This document shows positions 49,668 to 62,079 of a stretch of DNA of 64,000 nt, one piece after another (the first letter of the stretch is position 1; the number at the start of each line of letters is the position of its first letter). The notes under the pieces are model-generated. The model saw nothing but the letters and a program-made list of their open reading frames with translations. It ran no database searches and was not told the DNA's origin. The position numbers and the translations under genes were made by a program. Source of the stretch: Pseudomonadota bacterium (GTDB lineage: Bacteria > Pseudomonadota > Gammaproteobacteria > Burkholderiales > Ferrovaceae); the NCBI GenBank assembly GCA_021805445.1, contig JAJZFH010000047.1, forward strand, positions 97,322 to 161,321, read 5' to 3'.

Positions 49668-51041
49668 ATGCGCCCCCCCAAAGAGATATTCAAGGCCTAC
49701 GACATCCGTGGCATCGTCGATCAAACCCTGACCGTCGCAGGCGTCACCGCCATCGGCCGGGCCATCGGCTCCGAAGCTCGGGAGCGGGGTTTGACCAGCA
49801 TGGCCATCGGGCGCGACGGACGCCTCTCCGGACCGACCTTGAGCGATGCGCTGGCCAAAGGTCTGCAAAGCGCGGGCTTGAGGGTCTTGGATGTGGGCAT
49901 GGTCGCCACCCCCATGTTGTACTACGCGGCTCATACGCACACCCATGGTTCCGGGGTCATGGTCACCGGCTCCCATAATCCCCCCGAGTACAACGGGCTC
50001 AAGATGATGCTGGGCGGAGAAACCCTGTCCGGCCCCACGATCCTGTCCCTCCACGAGCGGCTGTGCCAGCAGCGTCTGGTGTCCGGAGCAGGCTCATTGG
50101 AATCCATCGATATCAGTGAAGACTACCTGAGACAGATCACGAATACGGTGCGACTGGCCCGTCCCATGAAAATCGTGGTGGACAGCGGGAACGGGATCCC
50201 CGGACGTTTCGGCCCCGAACTCTACCGGCGTCTGGGCTGTACCGTGGTGGAACTGTTCTGCGACGTCGACGGCCATTTTCCCAACCACCACCCGGACCCC
50301 TCTCAACCCGAGAACCTGCAGGACCTCGTCCTGGCCCTGAGCCAGGGACGAGGCGAGTTGGGGTTGGCCTTTGACGGCGATGGGGACCGTCTGGGCGTCG
50401 TCACGCGCGAAGGCCATATCATTTACCCCGACCGCCAGTTGATGCTCTTTGCCGAAGACGTCCTGTCCCGCAATCCGGGGGCCGAAATCATCTTCGACGT
50501 GAAATGCACGCGCAACCTGTTTTCCTGGGTTCGTTCCCACGGCGGAAAACCCCTTCTCTGGAAGACCGGCCATTCCCTGATCAAAGCCAAGATGAAGGAA
50601 ACCGGCGCGTTGCTGGCAGGCGAAATGAGCGGCCATACCTTCTTCAAGGAACGCTGGTTCGGATTCGACGATGGAATATATGCGGGTGCCCGCCTGCTCG
50701 AAATCCTGAGCCGGTTCAGCGACCCGGGCGCGGTCCTCGATGCCCTGCCGGACACCGTCTCCACACCGGAACTGCAGATTCGCTTGCAGGAAGGCGAAAA
50801 TTTTCGCATCATCGCAACCCTTCAGGAAAACGGAGACTTTCCTGACGCACAGGAACGCATCACCCTGGACGGACTTCGCATCGAGTACACCGACGGCTTT
50901 GGCCTGGCGCGTTCCAGCAATACCACCCCGGTGATCGTCCTGCGTTTCGAGGCAGAAGATGCGGCGGCCCTGGCACGCATCCAGCAAGACTTCAAACGCG
51001 AGATCCTGAAGATCAAACCTGAGGCGATCTTTCCCTACTGA
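49668..51041 (+). CDS. Phosphomannomutase / phosphoglucomutase (AlgC/ManB type)
   Basis: 457 aa from the ATG at 49668 with GAAAGG upstream; an in-frame ATG at 49638 is less well placed. The phosphoserine loop is TGSHNPPEYNGLKM (Ser102), the Mg-binding loop FDGDGDRLGV and the sugar-binding GEMSGH are present. It interconverts mannose or glucose 6- and 1-phosphates for LPS and exopolysaccharide precursors, consistent with waaF nearby. Which hexose is preferred cannot be told. Confidence 0.94.
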   Translation: MRPPKEIFKAYDIRGIVDQTLTVAGVTAIGRAIGSEARERGLTSMAIGRDGRLSGPTLSDALAKGLQSAGLRVLDVGMVATPMLYYAAHTHTHGSGVMVTGSHNPPEYNGLKMMLGGETLSGPTILSLHERLCQQRLVSGAGSLESIDISEDYLRQITNTVRLARPMKIVVDSGNGIPGRFGPELYRRLGCTVVELFCDVDGHFPNHHPDPSQPENLQDLVLALSQGRGELGLAFDGDGDRLGVVTREGHIIYPDRQLMLFAEDVLSRNPGAEIIFDVKCTRNLFSWVRSHGGKPLLWKTGHSLIKAKMKETGALLAGEMSGHTFFKERWFGFDDGIYAGARLLEILSRFSDPGAVLDALPDTVSTPELQIRLQEGENFRIIATLQENGDFPDAQERITLDGLRIEYTDGFGLARSSNTTPVIVLRFEAEDAAALARIQQDFKREILKIKPEAIFPY

Positions 51042-51106
51042 ACCCGCCAAAATGAAAAGGCTCTCCCACCCCACCCCTTGATTTTTTCCGCATTCTGGAG
51101 GATCAT

Positions 51107-51207
51107 GAACCCCTGGCGGGTCTCCCCGCATTACAGAGCGGTGAATCGGGTCAGGTCCGGAAGGAAGCAGCCACAGCCGCATCCTGCAAGTGCCGGGGGT
51201 CGGGCTC
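51107..51207 (+). ncRNA. ffs: 4.5S RNA of the signal recognition particle (small bacterial SRP RNA)
   Basis: The universal SRP core GGTCAGGTCCGGAAGGAAGC is present at about 51149-51168, with the asymmetric loop and GGAA tetraloop of helix 8. The flanks pair imperfectly (GAACCC near 51107 with GGGCTC near 51207), giving about 100 nt; the ends are estimates. It binds Ffh and targets membrane proteins to SecYEG. Its position just before dnaX-recR is common in proteobacteria. Confidence 0.93.
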
Positions 51208-51249
51208 GCCACCTCACCCCTAATTCTTACCTTATCGACGAGTTTTCCG

Positions 51250-51873
51250 ATGACGCGTTTATTTTCGCGCTGCCTGTCTTCGTTGATCACGACAGGCCTC
51301 ACGGTGGTCCTGTCTTTTTCTGCGCTGGCAGCCCAGGCCCTCCCCTCCCAAACACTCCCCTCTGCCTGGGGAGATCCGGTCTCCGCCATGCCCATTCGGG
51401 ACGCCGTCTCGCTGGAAGCCGGCTACGGTTACCATACGGAAATGGAACGAATTTCCTTTTCCCGTTCCTGGGGCACCCGCTGGTTCAGCGACCAGACCTG
51501 GGCGCTGAGTGGCTATTGGGACGCCAGCGTGGGCCGCTGGACGCCCCATGCTGCTTCGGGCGGCAATCATGAAATCAACGACTACGGCATCACGCCCGTG
51601 CTCCGCTACGCGCCCACCACCCCCTCGGGCGATTGCATCCCTTTCCTGGAGGCCGGAATCGGGGTACATTACCTCAGCCAACACGACCTCTATACGGGAC
51701 ACGACATGAGCACCTATTTTCAGTTCGGCGATCACATCGGCGCCGGAGTCACCCTGGGGTCCCAACACGACTGGGATGTCATGATGCGCCTTCAACACCT
51801 ATCCAATGCCGGCATACAGAACCCGAACCCCGGCATCAATTTTCTGCAACTGCGCGTGTCTCACTGGTTCTGA
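51250..51873 (+). CDS. PagL-like lipid A 3-O-deacylase family protein, one catalytic residue not conserved
   Basis: 207 aa from the ATG at 51250. A signal peptide (about 1-28, cleavage near ALAAQA) is followed by an eight-strand outer-membrane barrel pattern and a C-terminal Phe. HLSNAGIQNPNPGINF carries the His183 and Ser185 of the PagL active site. The third residue, Glu in Pseudomonas PagL 12 positions after Ser, aligns with Asn197. Function as a deacylase is therefore doubtful or uses another acid. The SRP RNA lies upstream; dnaX follows after one base. Confidence 0.82.
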   Translation: MTRLFSRCLSSLITTGLTVVLSFSALAAQALPSQTLPSAWGDPVSAMPIRDAVSLEAGYGYHTEMERISFSRSWGTRWFSDQTWALSGYWDASVGRWTPHAASGGNHEINDYGITPVLRYAPTTPSGDCIPFLEAGIGVHYLSQHDLYTGHDMSTYFQFGDHIGAGVTLGSQHDWDVMMRLQHLSNAGIQNPNPGINFLQLRVSHWF

Positions 51874-51874
51874 G

Positions 51875-53464
51875 GTGGACACCCCCGTCCCTTCCCAGGT
51901 TCTGGCGCGCAAGTGGCGTCCGCGCACCTTCGACGACATGGTGGGACAGGAGACGATCGTGCAGGCCCTGCGGCATGCCCTCAGGAGCGGACGCCTGCAT
52001 CAGGCGTATCTGCTCACGGGAACCCGGGGCGTCGGCAAGACCACCCTGGCACGCCTCATGGCACGGGGTCTCAATTGTGAGCAGGGTCCCACTGATGTTC
52101 CCTGTGGGCACTGCCCGGCATGCATCGGCATCGAGCAAGGGCGTTTTCCCGACCTGCTGGAAGTGGATGCCGCCACCAACACCCGCGTCGAGGAAATGCG
52201 CGAGTTACTCGAAAATACCCAATACCTGCCCGTGGCAGGCCGATTCAAGGTGTACCTCATCGATGAAGTCCACATGCTGTCCCGTTCGGCCTTCAACGCC
52301 ATGCTCAAAACCCTGGAAGAACCGCCTCCCCACGTCAAGTTCATCCTGGCCACCACCGACCCCCAGAAAGTCCCGGTCACGGTTCTCTCCCGCTGTCTGC
52401 AATTTTCTCTGCACCCCTTGCCGTCCACCCAGATTGCAGACCGCCTGCGTCATGTGCTCGAACAGGAACAGTTGTCTTTCGAGGCTTCGGCCTTGCCCTT
52501 GTTGGCGCAAGCCGCCCAGGGTAGCCTGCGCGATGCCCTGAGCCTGCTCGATCAGGCACTCGCCTTTGGCGGCGGAGAAGTGCGCAAGGAACCGGTCCGG
52601 GCCATGCTCGGCACTCTCGAGCGCAGCGCCCTGCTCGACCTGGTTCGCGCGCTGGCCGAAGAGGACGGGGAGACGCTGATCGCCTGTGCCGACACCCTGG
52701 CCGAACACAGTCTGTCCTTCGACCATGCCTTGCAGGAACTGGCCGTCCTGTTTCATGACCTGGCGCTCCTGCAGGCCGTTCCCAACGCCCCGACCCTGCA
52801 GGACAGTGCTCAGGAGTTGGGGGCCTGGAAGGAACGCTGGCCTGCCTCCGCCTTGCAATTGCTGTATCAGATTGCCGTACAGGCACGCCGCGATCTGCCC
52901 TTTGCGCCCGATGAACGGGCCGGATTTCGCATGGCATTGCTGCGACTCCTGGCCTTTCAACCCGGACCGCCCGTGCCGCTCCCCGCATCGCCGCCCCTCG
53001 CACCCGCCCCCCCTCTGCCTGATCCGGCGCCTGCGCCCGCCGCACCGACCCCGCAACGCGCGCACCTCCCCCCAGCCATCGATGACTGGGCCGGCTTGGT
53101 GGAACGCCTGCAATTGATGGGCATGACCCATGAACTGGCCCGCCATGTGGAATGGTTGGGCATGACCCAGCACCAGATCCGTCTGCGTCTGGCGCGTAAA
53201 TTTTCCCATCTGCTGCCTTACCAGGAACATTTGCGTACCGGTCTGGAAAGTTTTCTGGACTGCGACCTGCGCCTTTCCATCGAATTAGGCGAGGAGGAAG
53301 GTACCAGCGTCGCGCAACAGGAAGCCCGAACCCAGGCCCAGATCCGCCAGCAAGCCCTTCAGACCCTGGCGCAAGACCCCTTCGCTCAGGCGGTTCGTGA
53401 CGCACTGGGGGGGACACTGGTAGAATCCAGCGTCAAACCCCTTCCCCAAGGAGAAAAATCATGA
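51875..53464 (+). CDS. dnaX: DNA polymerase III subunit tau/gamma
   Basis: 529 aa from a GTG at 51875, two bases after the pagL-like stop; the product then reads QVLARKWRPRTF four residues later than most homologues. AAA+ clamp-loader core: Walker A GTRGVGKT (49-56), four-Cys zinc module (CEQG to CPAC), DEVHMLSRSAFNAMLKTLEEPP. A Pro/Ala linker (about 370-412) and a C-terminal tau region follow. No A-rich slippery site was seen, so a frameshift-made gamma form is not evident. The stop overlaps the ybaB start. Confidence 0.94.
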   Translation: MDTPVPSQVLARKWRPRTFDDMVGQETIVQALRHALRSGRLHQAYLLTGTRGVGKTTLARLMARGLNCEQGPTDVPCGHCPACIGIEQGRFPDLLEVDAATNTRVEEMRELLENTQYLPVAGRFKVYLIDEVHMLSRSAFNAMLKTLEEPPPHVKFILATTDPQKVPVTVLSRCLQFSLHPLPSTQIADRLRHVLEQEQLSFEASALPLLAQAAQGSLRDALSLLDQALAFGGGEVRKEPVRAMLGTLERSALLDLVRALAEEDGETLIACADTLAEHSLSFDHALQELAVLFHDLALLQAVPNAPTLQDSAQELGAWKERWPASALQLLYQIAVQARRDLPFAPDERAGFRMALLRLLAFQPGPPVPLPASPPLAPAPPLPDPAPAPAAPTPQRAHLPPAIDDWAGLVERLQLMGMTHELARHVEWLGMTQHQIRLRLARKFSHLLPYQEHLRTGLESFLDCDLRLSIELGEEEGTSVAQQEARTQAQIRQQALQTLAQDPFAQAVRDALGGTLVESSVKPLPQGEKS

Positions 53465-53784
53465 TGAAAGGTGGACTTTCCGGCCTGATGAAACAGGCGC
53501 AGAAGGTGCAGGACAATCTGCGCCGTGCCCAGGACACTTTGGCCCAAATCGAGGTGGAAGGCAGTGCCGGTGCAGGTGCCCTCAAAATTCGCGGCACCTG
53601 TGCCCATGAAGTCCGTCAGGTCAGCATCCAGGAAAGCCTGATGGATGACCGCGAAATGCTGGAAGACCTGCTGCTGGTGGCCCTCAAGGATCTGCAACGA
53701 AAAATCGACGAAGTCTCCCAGCAACATATGTCTGGACTGACCGGGGGCATGGGCCTGCCGCCAGGCATGAAATTACCCTTCTGA
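53461..53784 (+). CDS. ybaB: Nucleoid-associated protein YbaB/EbfC family
   Basis: 107 aa. MKGGLSGLMKQAQKVQDNLRRAQDTLAQIEVEG is the typical helical start, and the C-terminus is Gly/Met-rich. A dimeric tweezer-like DNA-binding protein. Its ATG overlaps the dnaX stop as ATGA and recR follows six bases later, the conserved dnaX-ybaB-recR order. Confidence 0.96.
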   Translation: MMKGGLSGLMKQAQKVQDNLRRAQDTLAQIEVEGSAGAGALKIRGTCAHEVRQVSIQESLMDDREMLEDLLLVALKDLQRKIDEVSQQHMSGLTGGMGLPPGMKLPF

Positions 53785-53790
53785 TCGTCC

Positions 53791-57192
<3,402 letters not shown>

Positions 57193-57200
57193 GATCGATC

Positions 57201-57905
57201 ATGTCTCCCTGCGTGGTTATCATTCCTGCCGGCGGTTCGGGAAGCCGGTTTGGTGGTCCGGTCCCCAAACAATTCTCCCTGCTCGGAGGGGTTCCCCTCC
57301 TGCATCATACACTCCGTATTTTTGATGCACACCCGCGCATTTCCAGGATTTATCCCGTGCTCTCCGCGCCGCCCGAGGCGCTCGGTCTGGACTGGCCCTT
57401 CTCTTCCGAACGCGTTCAACCTCTGGCCTGCGCCGGCCCCACCCGGGCCCAAACCGTGCTCGCTGCCCTCCAAACCCTCCAGCCCCTTCATGCGCCAGAT
57501 ACCTGGGTGCTGGTCCATGATGCCGCACGCCCCTGCCTGTCGCGCACTGCGCTCGACCATTTGATCCACACCCTGCAGGATGATCCGCTGGGCGGACTGT
57601 TGGCCATTCCCCTGAACGACACCCTCAAGCGCCAGAACGACCACCATGCCTGCGTGGCAGCCACCCTGGATCGCACAGGACTGTGGTTAGCCCAGACTCC
57701 CCAGATGTTTCGTCTGGGGAGTCTGATCGAAGCCCTGTGCGCACACCCCGCTGCCACAGACGAATCTTCCGCACTGGAGGCTGCAGGATACGCCCCTCGC
57801 CTGGTGATGGGAGAAAGCACCAATCTGAAGGTCACCTGGCCCGCCGACCTGCGGTTGGCCCAGGCCATTCTGGGGGTTCGCCATGCGCATCGGTCAAGGA
57901 TTTGA
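57201..57905 (+). CDS. ispD: 2-C-methyl-D-erythritol 4-phosphate cytidylyltransferase
   Basis: 234 aa from the ATG at 57201. [18 protein letters not shown] is the CTP-binding opening; [17 protein letters not shown] and [21 protein letters not shown] follow. It makes CDP-ME in the MEP pathway. Its end overlaps ispF by 23 bases. Confidence 0.96.
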   Translation: MSPCVVIIPAGGSGSRFGGPVPKQFSLLGGVPLLHHTLRIFDAHPRISRIYPVLSAPPEALGLDWPFSSERVQPLACAGPTRAQTVLAALQTLQPLHAPDTWVLVHDAARPCLSRTALDHLIHTLQDDPLGGLLAIPLNDTLKRQNDHHACVAATLDRTGLWLAQTPQMFRLGSLIEALCAHPAATDESSALEAAGYAPRLVMGESTNLKVTWPADLRLAQAILGVRHAHRSRI

Positions 57906-58356
57906 CGTGCACGCCCTGGTGCCCGGACGTCCGCTCATCCTGGGCGGCGTGACCATCCCCTTCGAGCGGGGACTGGACGGGCACTCCGACGCGGATGTCC
58001 TGCTGCATGCCATTTGTGATGCCTTGCTGGGTGCCGCAGGACTGGGCGATATCGGGCATCATTTTCCGGACAGCGACCCCGGCTGGAAAAATGCCGACAG
58101 CCGTGTCCTGCTCCGTCACGTTTACCGACGCGTCAAGGAATGTGGTTACCGTCTGGGCAATCTGGATGCCACTCTGATCCTGCAAGCGCCCAAGGTCGCG
58201 CCCTATCTGGCGCAGATGCTGGATCACCTGGCCACCGACCTCGAAACACCGCGCCCGCAACTCAACCTGAAAGCCACCACCACGGAGAAACTGGGCTTTA
58301 CCGGGCGGGGCGAAGGCGTCGCGGCACAGGCCGTGTGCCTGCTCCTGCCGTCCTGA
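57883..58356 (+). CDS. ispF: 2-C-methyl-D-erythritol 2,4-cyclodiphosphate synthase
   Basis: 157 aa. Zinc ligands Asp8 and His10 ([11 protein letters not shown]), [20 protein letters not shown], and [17 protein letters not shown] homotrimer forming MEcPP, the substrate chain leading to IspG encoded at 25273-26514. Start inside the end of ispD implies coupled translation. Confidence 0.97.
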   Translation: MRIGQGFDVHALVPGRPLILGGVTIPFERGLDGHSDADVLLHAICDALLGAAGLGDIGHHFPDSDPGWKNADSRVLLRHVYRRVKECGYRLGNLDATLILQAPKVAPYLAQMLDHLATDLETPRPQLNLKATTTEKLGFTGRGEGVAAQAVCLLLPS

Positions 58357-58358
58357 TT

Positions 58359-58952
58359 CTATAGATCGAGCCAATGTCCCAGACGCTGACGCTTGGTTTC
58401 CAGGTAGGCGCGATGTTCTTCGTCCACGGCCACCTGTAAGGCGACCCGTTCCACGATTTCCAGCGGGGGCTGTTCCAACTGGCGAATCTTGTCCGGATTA
58501 TTGGTCAACAAACGCAGTTGACGCACGCCCAATGTCGTCAATATCTCCACCACGCCGTCGTAACTGCGGGCATCCACGGGAAGTCCCAGATGCAGATTGG
58601 CATCCACCGTATCCAATCCCTGATCCTGCAAAGCATAGGCCGCCAACTTGGCCCGCAATCCGATCCCGCGCCCTTCCTGTCCACGCACATACACGAGCAC
58701 TCCGGCTCGAGCCTGCCCCAGCAATTCCAGGGAACGCGCCAACTGGGGACCACAGTCACAACGACGGGAGAACAAGGCATCCCCGGTCAGACATTCGGAG
58801 TGAATCCGCACCAGTACGCCGGGCGTGTTGGCCACATCCCCCCGTTGGAGCACCAGATGTTCCTCGCCCTGCACGGAAAACACCCGGGCGCTAAATTCGC
58901 CATGAACCGTTGGCATCCGCACCCAAGGCATCGCGGAAGAATCGAAGGACAT
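58359..58952 (-). CDS. ribA: GTP cyclohydrolase II (stand-alone RibA)
   Basis: 197 aa. The zinc site is CLTGDALFSRRCDCG; VYVRGQEGRGIGL, DARSYDG and LLTNNPDK are family motifs. It opens GTP as the first step of riboflavin synthesis. It is not fused to RibB. The stop lies two bases past the convergent ispF end. No FMN riboswitch is seen in the 64 bases upstream. Confidence 0.96.
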   Translation of the reverse strand: MSFDSSAMPWVRMPTVHGEFSARVFSVQGEEHLVLQRGDVANTPGVLVRIHSECLTGDALFSRRCDCGPQLARSLELLGQARAGVLVYVRGQEGRGIGLRAKLAAYALQDQGLDTVDANLHLGLPVDARSYDGVVEILTTLGVRQLRLLTNNPDKIRQLEQPPLEIVERVALQVAVDEEHRAYLETKRQRLGHWLDL

Positions 58953-58968
58953 CCCTAAACTCCAGAGC

Positions 58969-58986
58969 TTGATGAAAAATCATCAA
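58969..58986. repeat. Perfect inverted repeat between ribA and the TerC-family gene
   Basis: TTGATGA at 58969-58975 and TCATCAA at 58980-58986 form a seven-pair hairpin with an AAAA loop (TTTT on the minus strand). It lies 31 bases before the TerC-family stop in coordinate order, in the gap upstream of ribA. No long T-run follows on either strand, so it may be a weak terminator or an operator. Confidence 0.45.
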
Positions 58987-59016
58987 AAGGAGCATTCTAG
59001 CAAATCCGTGCGCCAT

Positions 59017-59664
59017 TCAGGAACGCAGGCGCAGCACTCCCACCAGAAACGCGCAAAGGAGGGAGAAAACCAGGGGGGCATGGGGCCAGCCTCCCCAGGG
59101 CATCCTTTGCCAGAGACTGTCACTGGCCAACATCTCCCCCCCCACCTGGGCGAGCAGGGCAGCGCCCAGCACTACCAGCCAGGGAAATCGTTCGAAGGTA
59201 CGCAGCAACAGGGAACTGCCCACCACCACCAAAGGCAAACTGGTCAGCAGGCCCAGAATGAGCAGCAGATGATCGCCGCGCGCCACGCCTGCCAAGGAAA
59301 GCACATTATCCAGACTCATGAACACGTCGGCCACCAGAATGGTGCGGATGGCCCGCCAGCGTCCTTCCACCGGAAACTCTCCCGAGTCCGAAGGCGCTTC
59401 GGGCGCGCCCAATCCGTAGGCCACCCAGAGCAGCACCGCGCCGCCCAGCAGTTGAATCCCCGGCCAGGCGAGCAGGGAGACAGCCAAAAATGTCAACCCG
59501 ATGCGCAGTCCCACCGCGCCCAGACTGCCCCACCACAGGGCAATGCTTCGTTGGGTCGGCTCGAGACGACAGGCTGCCAGCGCGATGACCGCCGCATTAT
59601 CCCCACTCAGGATCAGATTGATGAGGATGATCTGTCCCAGGGCCAGCCAGAATGCCATGTCCAT
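59017..59664 (-). CDS. TerC-family integral membrane protein (YjbE/Alx type)
   Basis: 215 aa with about seven membrane segments. Conserved acidic pairs lie in membrane helices: SGDNAAVIALA (Asp22 and Asn23) and MSLDNVLSLAG. Members export metal ions, notably manganese, or contribute to tellurite resistance; the ion here is not known. No yybP-ykoY-like riboswitch fits, since only seven bases separate it from the quinone reductase gene upstream, with which it is probably co-transcribed. Confidence 0.88.
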   Translation of the reverse strand: MDMAFWLALGQIILINLILSGDNAAVIALAACRLEPTQRSIALWWGSLGAVGLRIGLTFLAVSLLAWPGIQLLGGAVLLWVAYGLGAPEAPSDSGEFPVEGRWRAIRTILVADVFMSLDNVLSLAGVARGDHLLLILGLLTSLPLVVVGSSLLLRTFERFPWLVVLGAALLAQVGGEMLASDSLWQRMPWGGWPHAPLVFSLLCAFLVGVLRLRS

Positions 59665-59671
59665 GCAAGGA

Positions 59672-60679
59672 TCAGGAAGGTCCCACAGTCAGGACGATCT
59701 TGCCGGTATGGGCACTGGATTCCATCAGTTCATGGGCCAGGGCCGCGTGTTGTAGGGGGAAGGTCTGGTAAATCACCGGCTGGATGAGTTTCTGGTCCAG
59801 CAGCGGCCAGATGCGTTCCTGAAGCCGTTGGGCAATCTCGCCCTTGAATCCGGGGGAACGGGAACGCAAGGTGGATCCGGTGATCGTCAGACGCCGGCGC
59901 ATCAGATCGGCCAAATCCACCTGTCCTTTGGAACCTCGCAGGAAAGCGATCAGCACCAGCCGTCCATCCTCTGCCAGGGCTTTGATTTCCCGGGGCAGAT
60001 AATCCCCGCCCACCATATCGAGAATGACATCGACCCCCCTGCCCTGCGTGACCTCCCGGATCACCTCAAGAAAATCTTCTTCTTTGTAATTGATGGCGCG
60101 CTCGGCGCCTAGGGCGACACAGGCCGCACATTTTTCGGCAGACCCCGCCGTGACGAAAACCCGATGTCCCAGGTGATGCGCCATCTGAATGGCGGTGGTC
60201 CCGATGCCGCTGGACCCTCCCTGGACCAGCAAGGTTTCTCCGGGTTTGAGCGCTGCGCGTTCAAATACATTGCTCCAGACGGTAAAGAAGGTCTCGGGCA
60301 GGGCAGCCGCCATGACTGCGGTGAAGTCACGGGGCCAAGGCAGGCAGGTCAAGGCCGGCGCCACACAATATTCGGCATACCCTCCACCCGCCAGCAGGGC
60401 ACAGACCCGATCACCTTCCTCCCACAGGGTCACGCCCTCGCCCACCGCCACCACCTCCCCGGCCACCTCCAATCCCGGCAAGTCGGAAGCATCGGGCGGC
60501 GCAGGATAAAATCCGGCGCGTTGGAAACAATCCGGGCGATTGACTCCCGCCGCTTCCACACGAATCAAAACCTCTCCCAATCCCGGGTGCGGCACAGGAC
60601 GATGGGCCCACACCAGAACCTCGGGCCCCCCCGCCCTGGAAATTTCCACACACCCCATATTCACCGGTCTATCCCACAT
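59672..60679 (-). CDS. NAD(P)H:quinone oxidoreductase, zeta-crystallin-like (MDR superfamily)
   Basis: 335 aa from the ATG at 60679, preceded by a strong GGGAGG...AAAGG region; a longer upstream frame is not supported. A GroES-like N-terminal domain (GVNRPDCFQRAGFYP) and a nucleotide-binding domain with QGGSSGIGTTAIQMA (about 153-166). It lacks the zinc ligands of alcohol dehydrogenases, as in quinone reductases. Close to the p53-inducible TIGR02824 type. Substrate is unproven. Confidence 0.9.
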   Translation of the reverse strand: MWDRPVNMGCVEISRAGGPEVLVWAHRPVPHPGLGEVLIRVEAAGVNRPDCFQRAGFYPAPPDASDLPGLEVAGEVVAVGEGVTLWEEGDRVCALLAGGGYAEYCVAPALTCLPWPRDFTAVMAAALPETFFTVWSNVFERAALKPGETLLVQGGSSGIGTTAIQMAHHLGHRVFVTAGSAEKCAACVALGAERAINYKEEDFLEVIREVTQGRGVDVILDMVGGDYLPREIKALAEDGRLVLIAFLRGSKGQVDLADLMRRRLTITGSTLRSRSPGFKGEIAQRLQERIWPLLDQKLIQPVIYQTFPLQHAALAHELMESSAHTGKIVLTVGPS

Positions 60680-60767
60680 CGCCTTTCCCTCCCTGAAGAG
60701 ATCCTCCGGGTGAGCCACTCGCCCATCCTGCAGGCGGAGCATAGCATGTCTGTGGGATAATCCGCCC

Positions 60768-61331
60768 ATGAACCCCGGTAATTCCTCTGTCTGGTCCAGG
60801 GATACATGGACGGCTCGTCCTTTGCGCTCAAACCTGTCCCGGGCCCATCGATGTTGGCTGACCACGCCGGATTCCCTCACGGCCGCCCTCAGGACCGTCT
60901 GCCCCCGGTTTCGGGTCCGACTCCTGGAAACCGGCACCCGGTTTCCTTTTCCCGACGAAGCGCGCCTGCTCAAAATTTCCCGCCACCAACAGGTCTGGAG
61001 CCGTGAAGTGCTGCTGTGCAATGGAGCCTCGCCCTTGGTCTTCGCCCGCAGCATCCTGCCTCTGAAGGACTTGCCACGTGCCTGGCCCACCCTCGATGCC
61101 CGCGATCCTCGCCCCCTCGGGGAATTACTCTTTACCGATGCCCGGGTCCGGCGCACGCCCCTGCATTTCCAAAAACTTCCCTTGCGCCATCCCCTCCGTG
61201 TGCGGTTGGCCCTGTTCCCGCTGGACTTGCCCCCTCTGGCGCGCCGTTCCCTTCATGTGCGTCAGGGGTCGGCCTTGCTGGTCACCGAAATTTTTCTCAC
61301 ACTCCCCCCCACCCGCTCCGATCTCGCCTGA
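60768..61331 (+). CDS. ubiC: Chorismate pyruvate-lyase
   Basis: 187 aa. WLTTPDSLTAAL near the start, VWSREVLLCNGASPLVFARSILP in the middle, LGELLF and the final TEIFL match UbiC. It splits chorismate into 4-hydroxybenzoate and pyruvate for ubiquinone synthesis. No ubiA follows in the window. Arg-rich composition is unusual but even along the gene. Confidence 0.88.
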   Translation: MNPGNSSVWSRDTWTARPLRSNLSRAHRCWLTTPDSLTAALRTVCPRFRVRLLETGTRFPFPDEARLLKISRHQQVWSREVLLCNGASPLVFARSILPLKDLPRAWPTLDARDPRPLGELLFTDARVRRTPLHFQKLPLRHPLRVRLALFPLDLPPLARRSLHVRQGSALLVTEIFLTLPPTRSDLA

Positions 61332-61343
61332 GTACCGTCATTT

Positions 61344-61373
61344 TTGCATAATCTTAAGGTTTTCTTATATACT
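61344..61373 (+). promoter_or_regulatory. Possible sigma-70 promoter of the LuxR-type regulator
   Basis: TTGCAT (61344-61349) and TATATA (61366-61371) are spaced by 16 bases in an unusually AT-rich stretch between the ubiC stop and the regulator ATG at 61430. The -35 box matches the consensus only moderately. Confidence 0.4.
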
Positions 61374-61429
61374 TGGGGCACTTAGTCTGGTACTCCCATA
61401 CCCCATCAAACTTTCGGCCTCAAGAATTT

Positions 61430-62071
61430 ATGTCTGAAAAAATAAAAGTTCTGGTGGTAGACGATCACGCCATCATTCGTAAAGGCATCACCCAACTGCT
61501 CCGGGACACCGAGGACATGGAAGTGGTGGCCGAAGCGCAAAATGGGGCGGAAGCCCTGCAATTGATCCGTGACAATCCTTATGACGTCATCTTGCTGGAC
61601 ATCAGCATGCCCGGCGAACATGGCATCGACGTACTGATCAAGATCAAGGACCTCAAGCCCAACCTGCCCGTCCTGATGCTCAGCATGTACCCCGAGGATC
61701 AGTACGCCATCCGTTCCCTCAAAGCCGGTGCCTCAGGGTACATCAATAAACAGGATGCACTGAGCCAGATGGTGATTGCGATTCGCCAGGTCTCCACCGG
61801 ACGCAAGTACATCAGCAGCGAACTGGCCATTCAACTGGCGGAGAACCTGACTCATCACAATCAGGACCTGCCGCACCAAACCCTGTCTCACCGCGAATAT
61901 CAGACTCTGTGTCTGATCGCCTCCGGAAAAAAATTGAGTGAAATTGCCGAAACCATGATCCTGAGCGCCAAGACGGTGAGCGTCTATCGTGCCCGCCTCC
62001 TGGAAAAAATGAAAATGCGCACCAACGCCGAATTGATCCATTACGCCATCACGCACCATCTGATTCCCTGA
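61430..62071 (+). CDS. NarL/UvrY-type response regulator (LuxR HTH)
   Basis: 213 aa from the ATG at 61430. Receiver domain (about 5-122) with VVDDH, acceptor Asp57 in VILLDISMPG and NKQD region; C-terminal LuxR HTH (about 148-205: LSHREYQTLCLIASGKKLSEIAE, then KTVSVYRARLLEKM). Resembles UvrY/GacA and similar regulators. No sensor kinase gene is adjacent. Target genes are not known. Confidence 0.92.
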   Translation: MSEKIKVLVVDDHAIIRKGITQLLRDTEDMEVVAEAQNGAEALQLIRDNPYDVILLDISMPGEHGIDVLIKIKDLKPNLPVLMLSMYPEDQYAIRSLKAGASGYINKQDALSQMVIAIRQVSTGRKYISSELAIQLAENLTHHNQDLPHQTLSHREYQTLCLIASGKKLSEIAETMILSAKTVSVYRARLLEKMKMRTNAELIHYAITHHLIP

Positions 62072-62079
62072 TCCTTTCC

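Noticed and set aside
51875..53464. Programmed frameshift in dnaX giving a gamma subunit
   Set aside because: No A-rich slippery heptamer followed by a hairpin was seen in the gene; the frame is open throughout.
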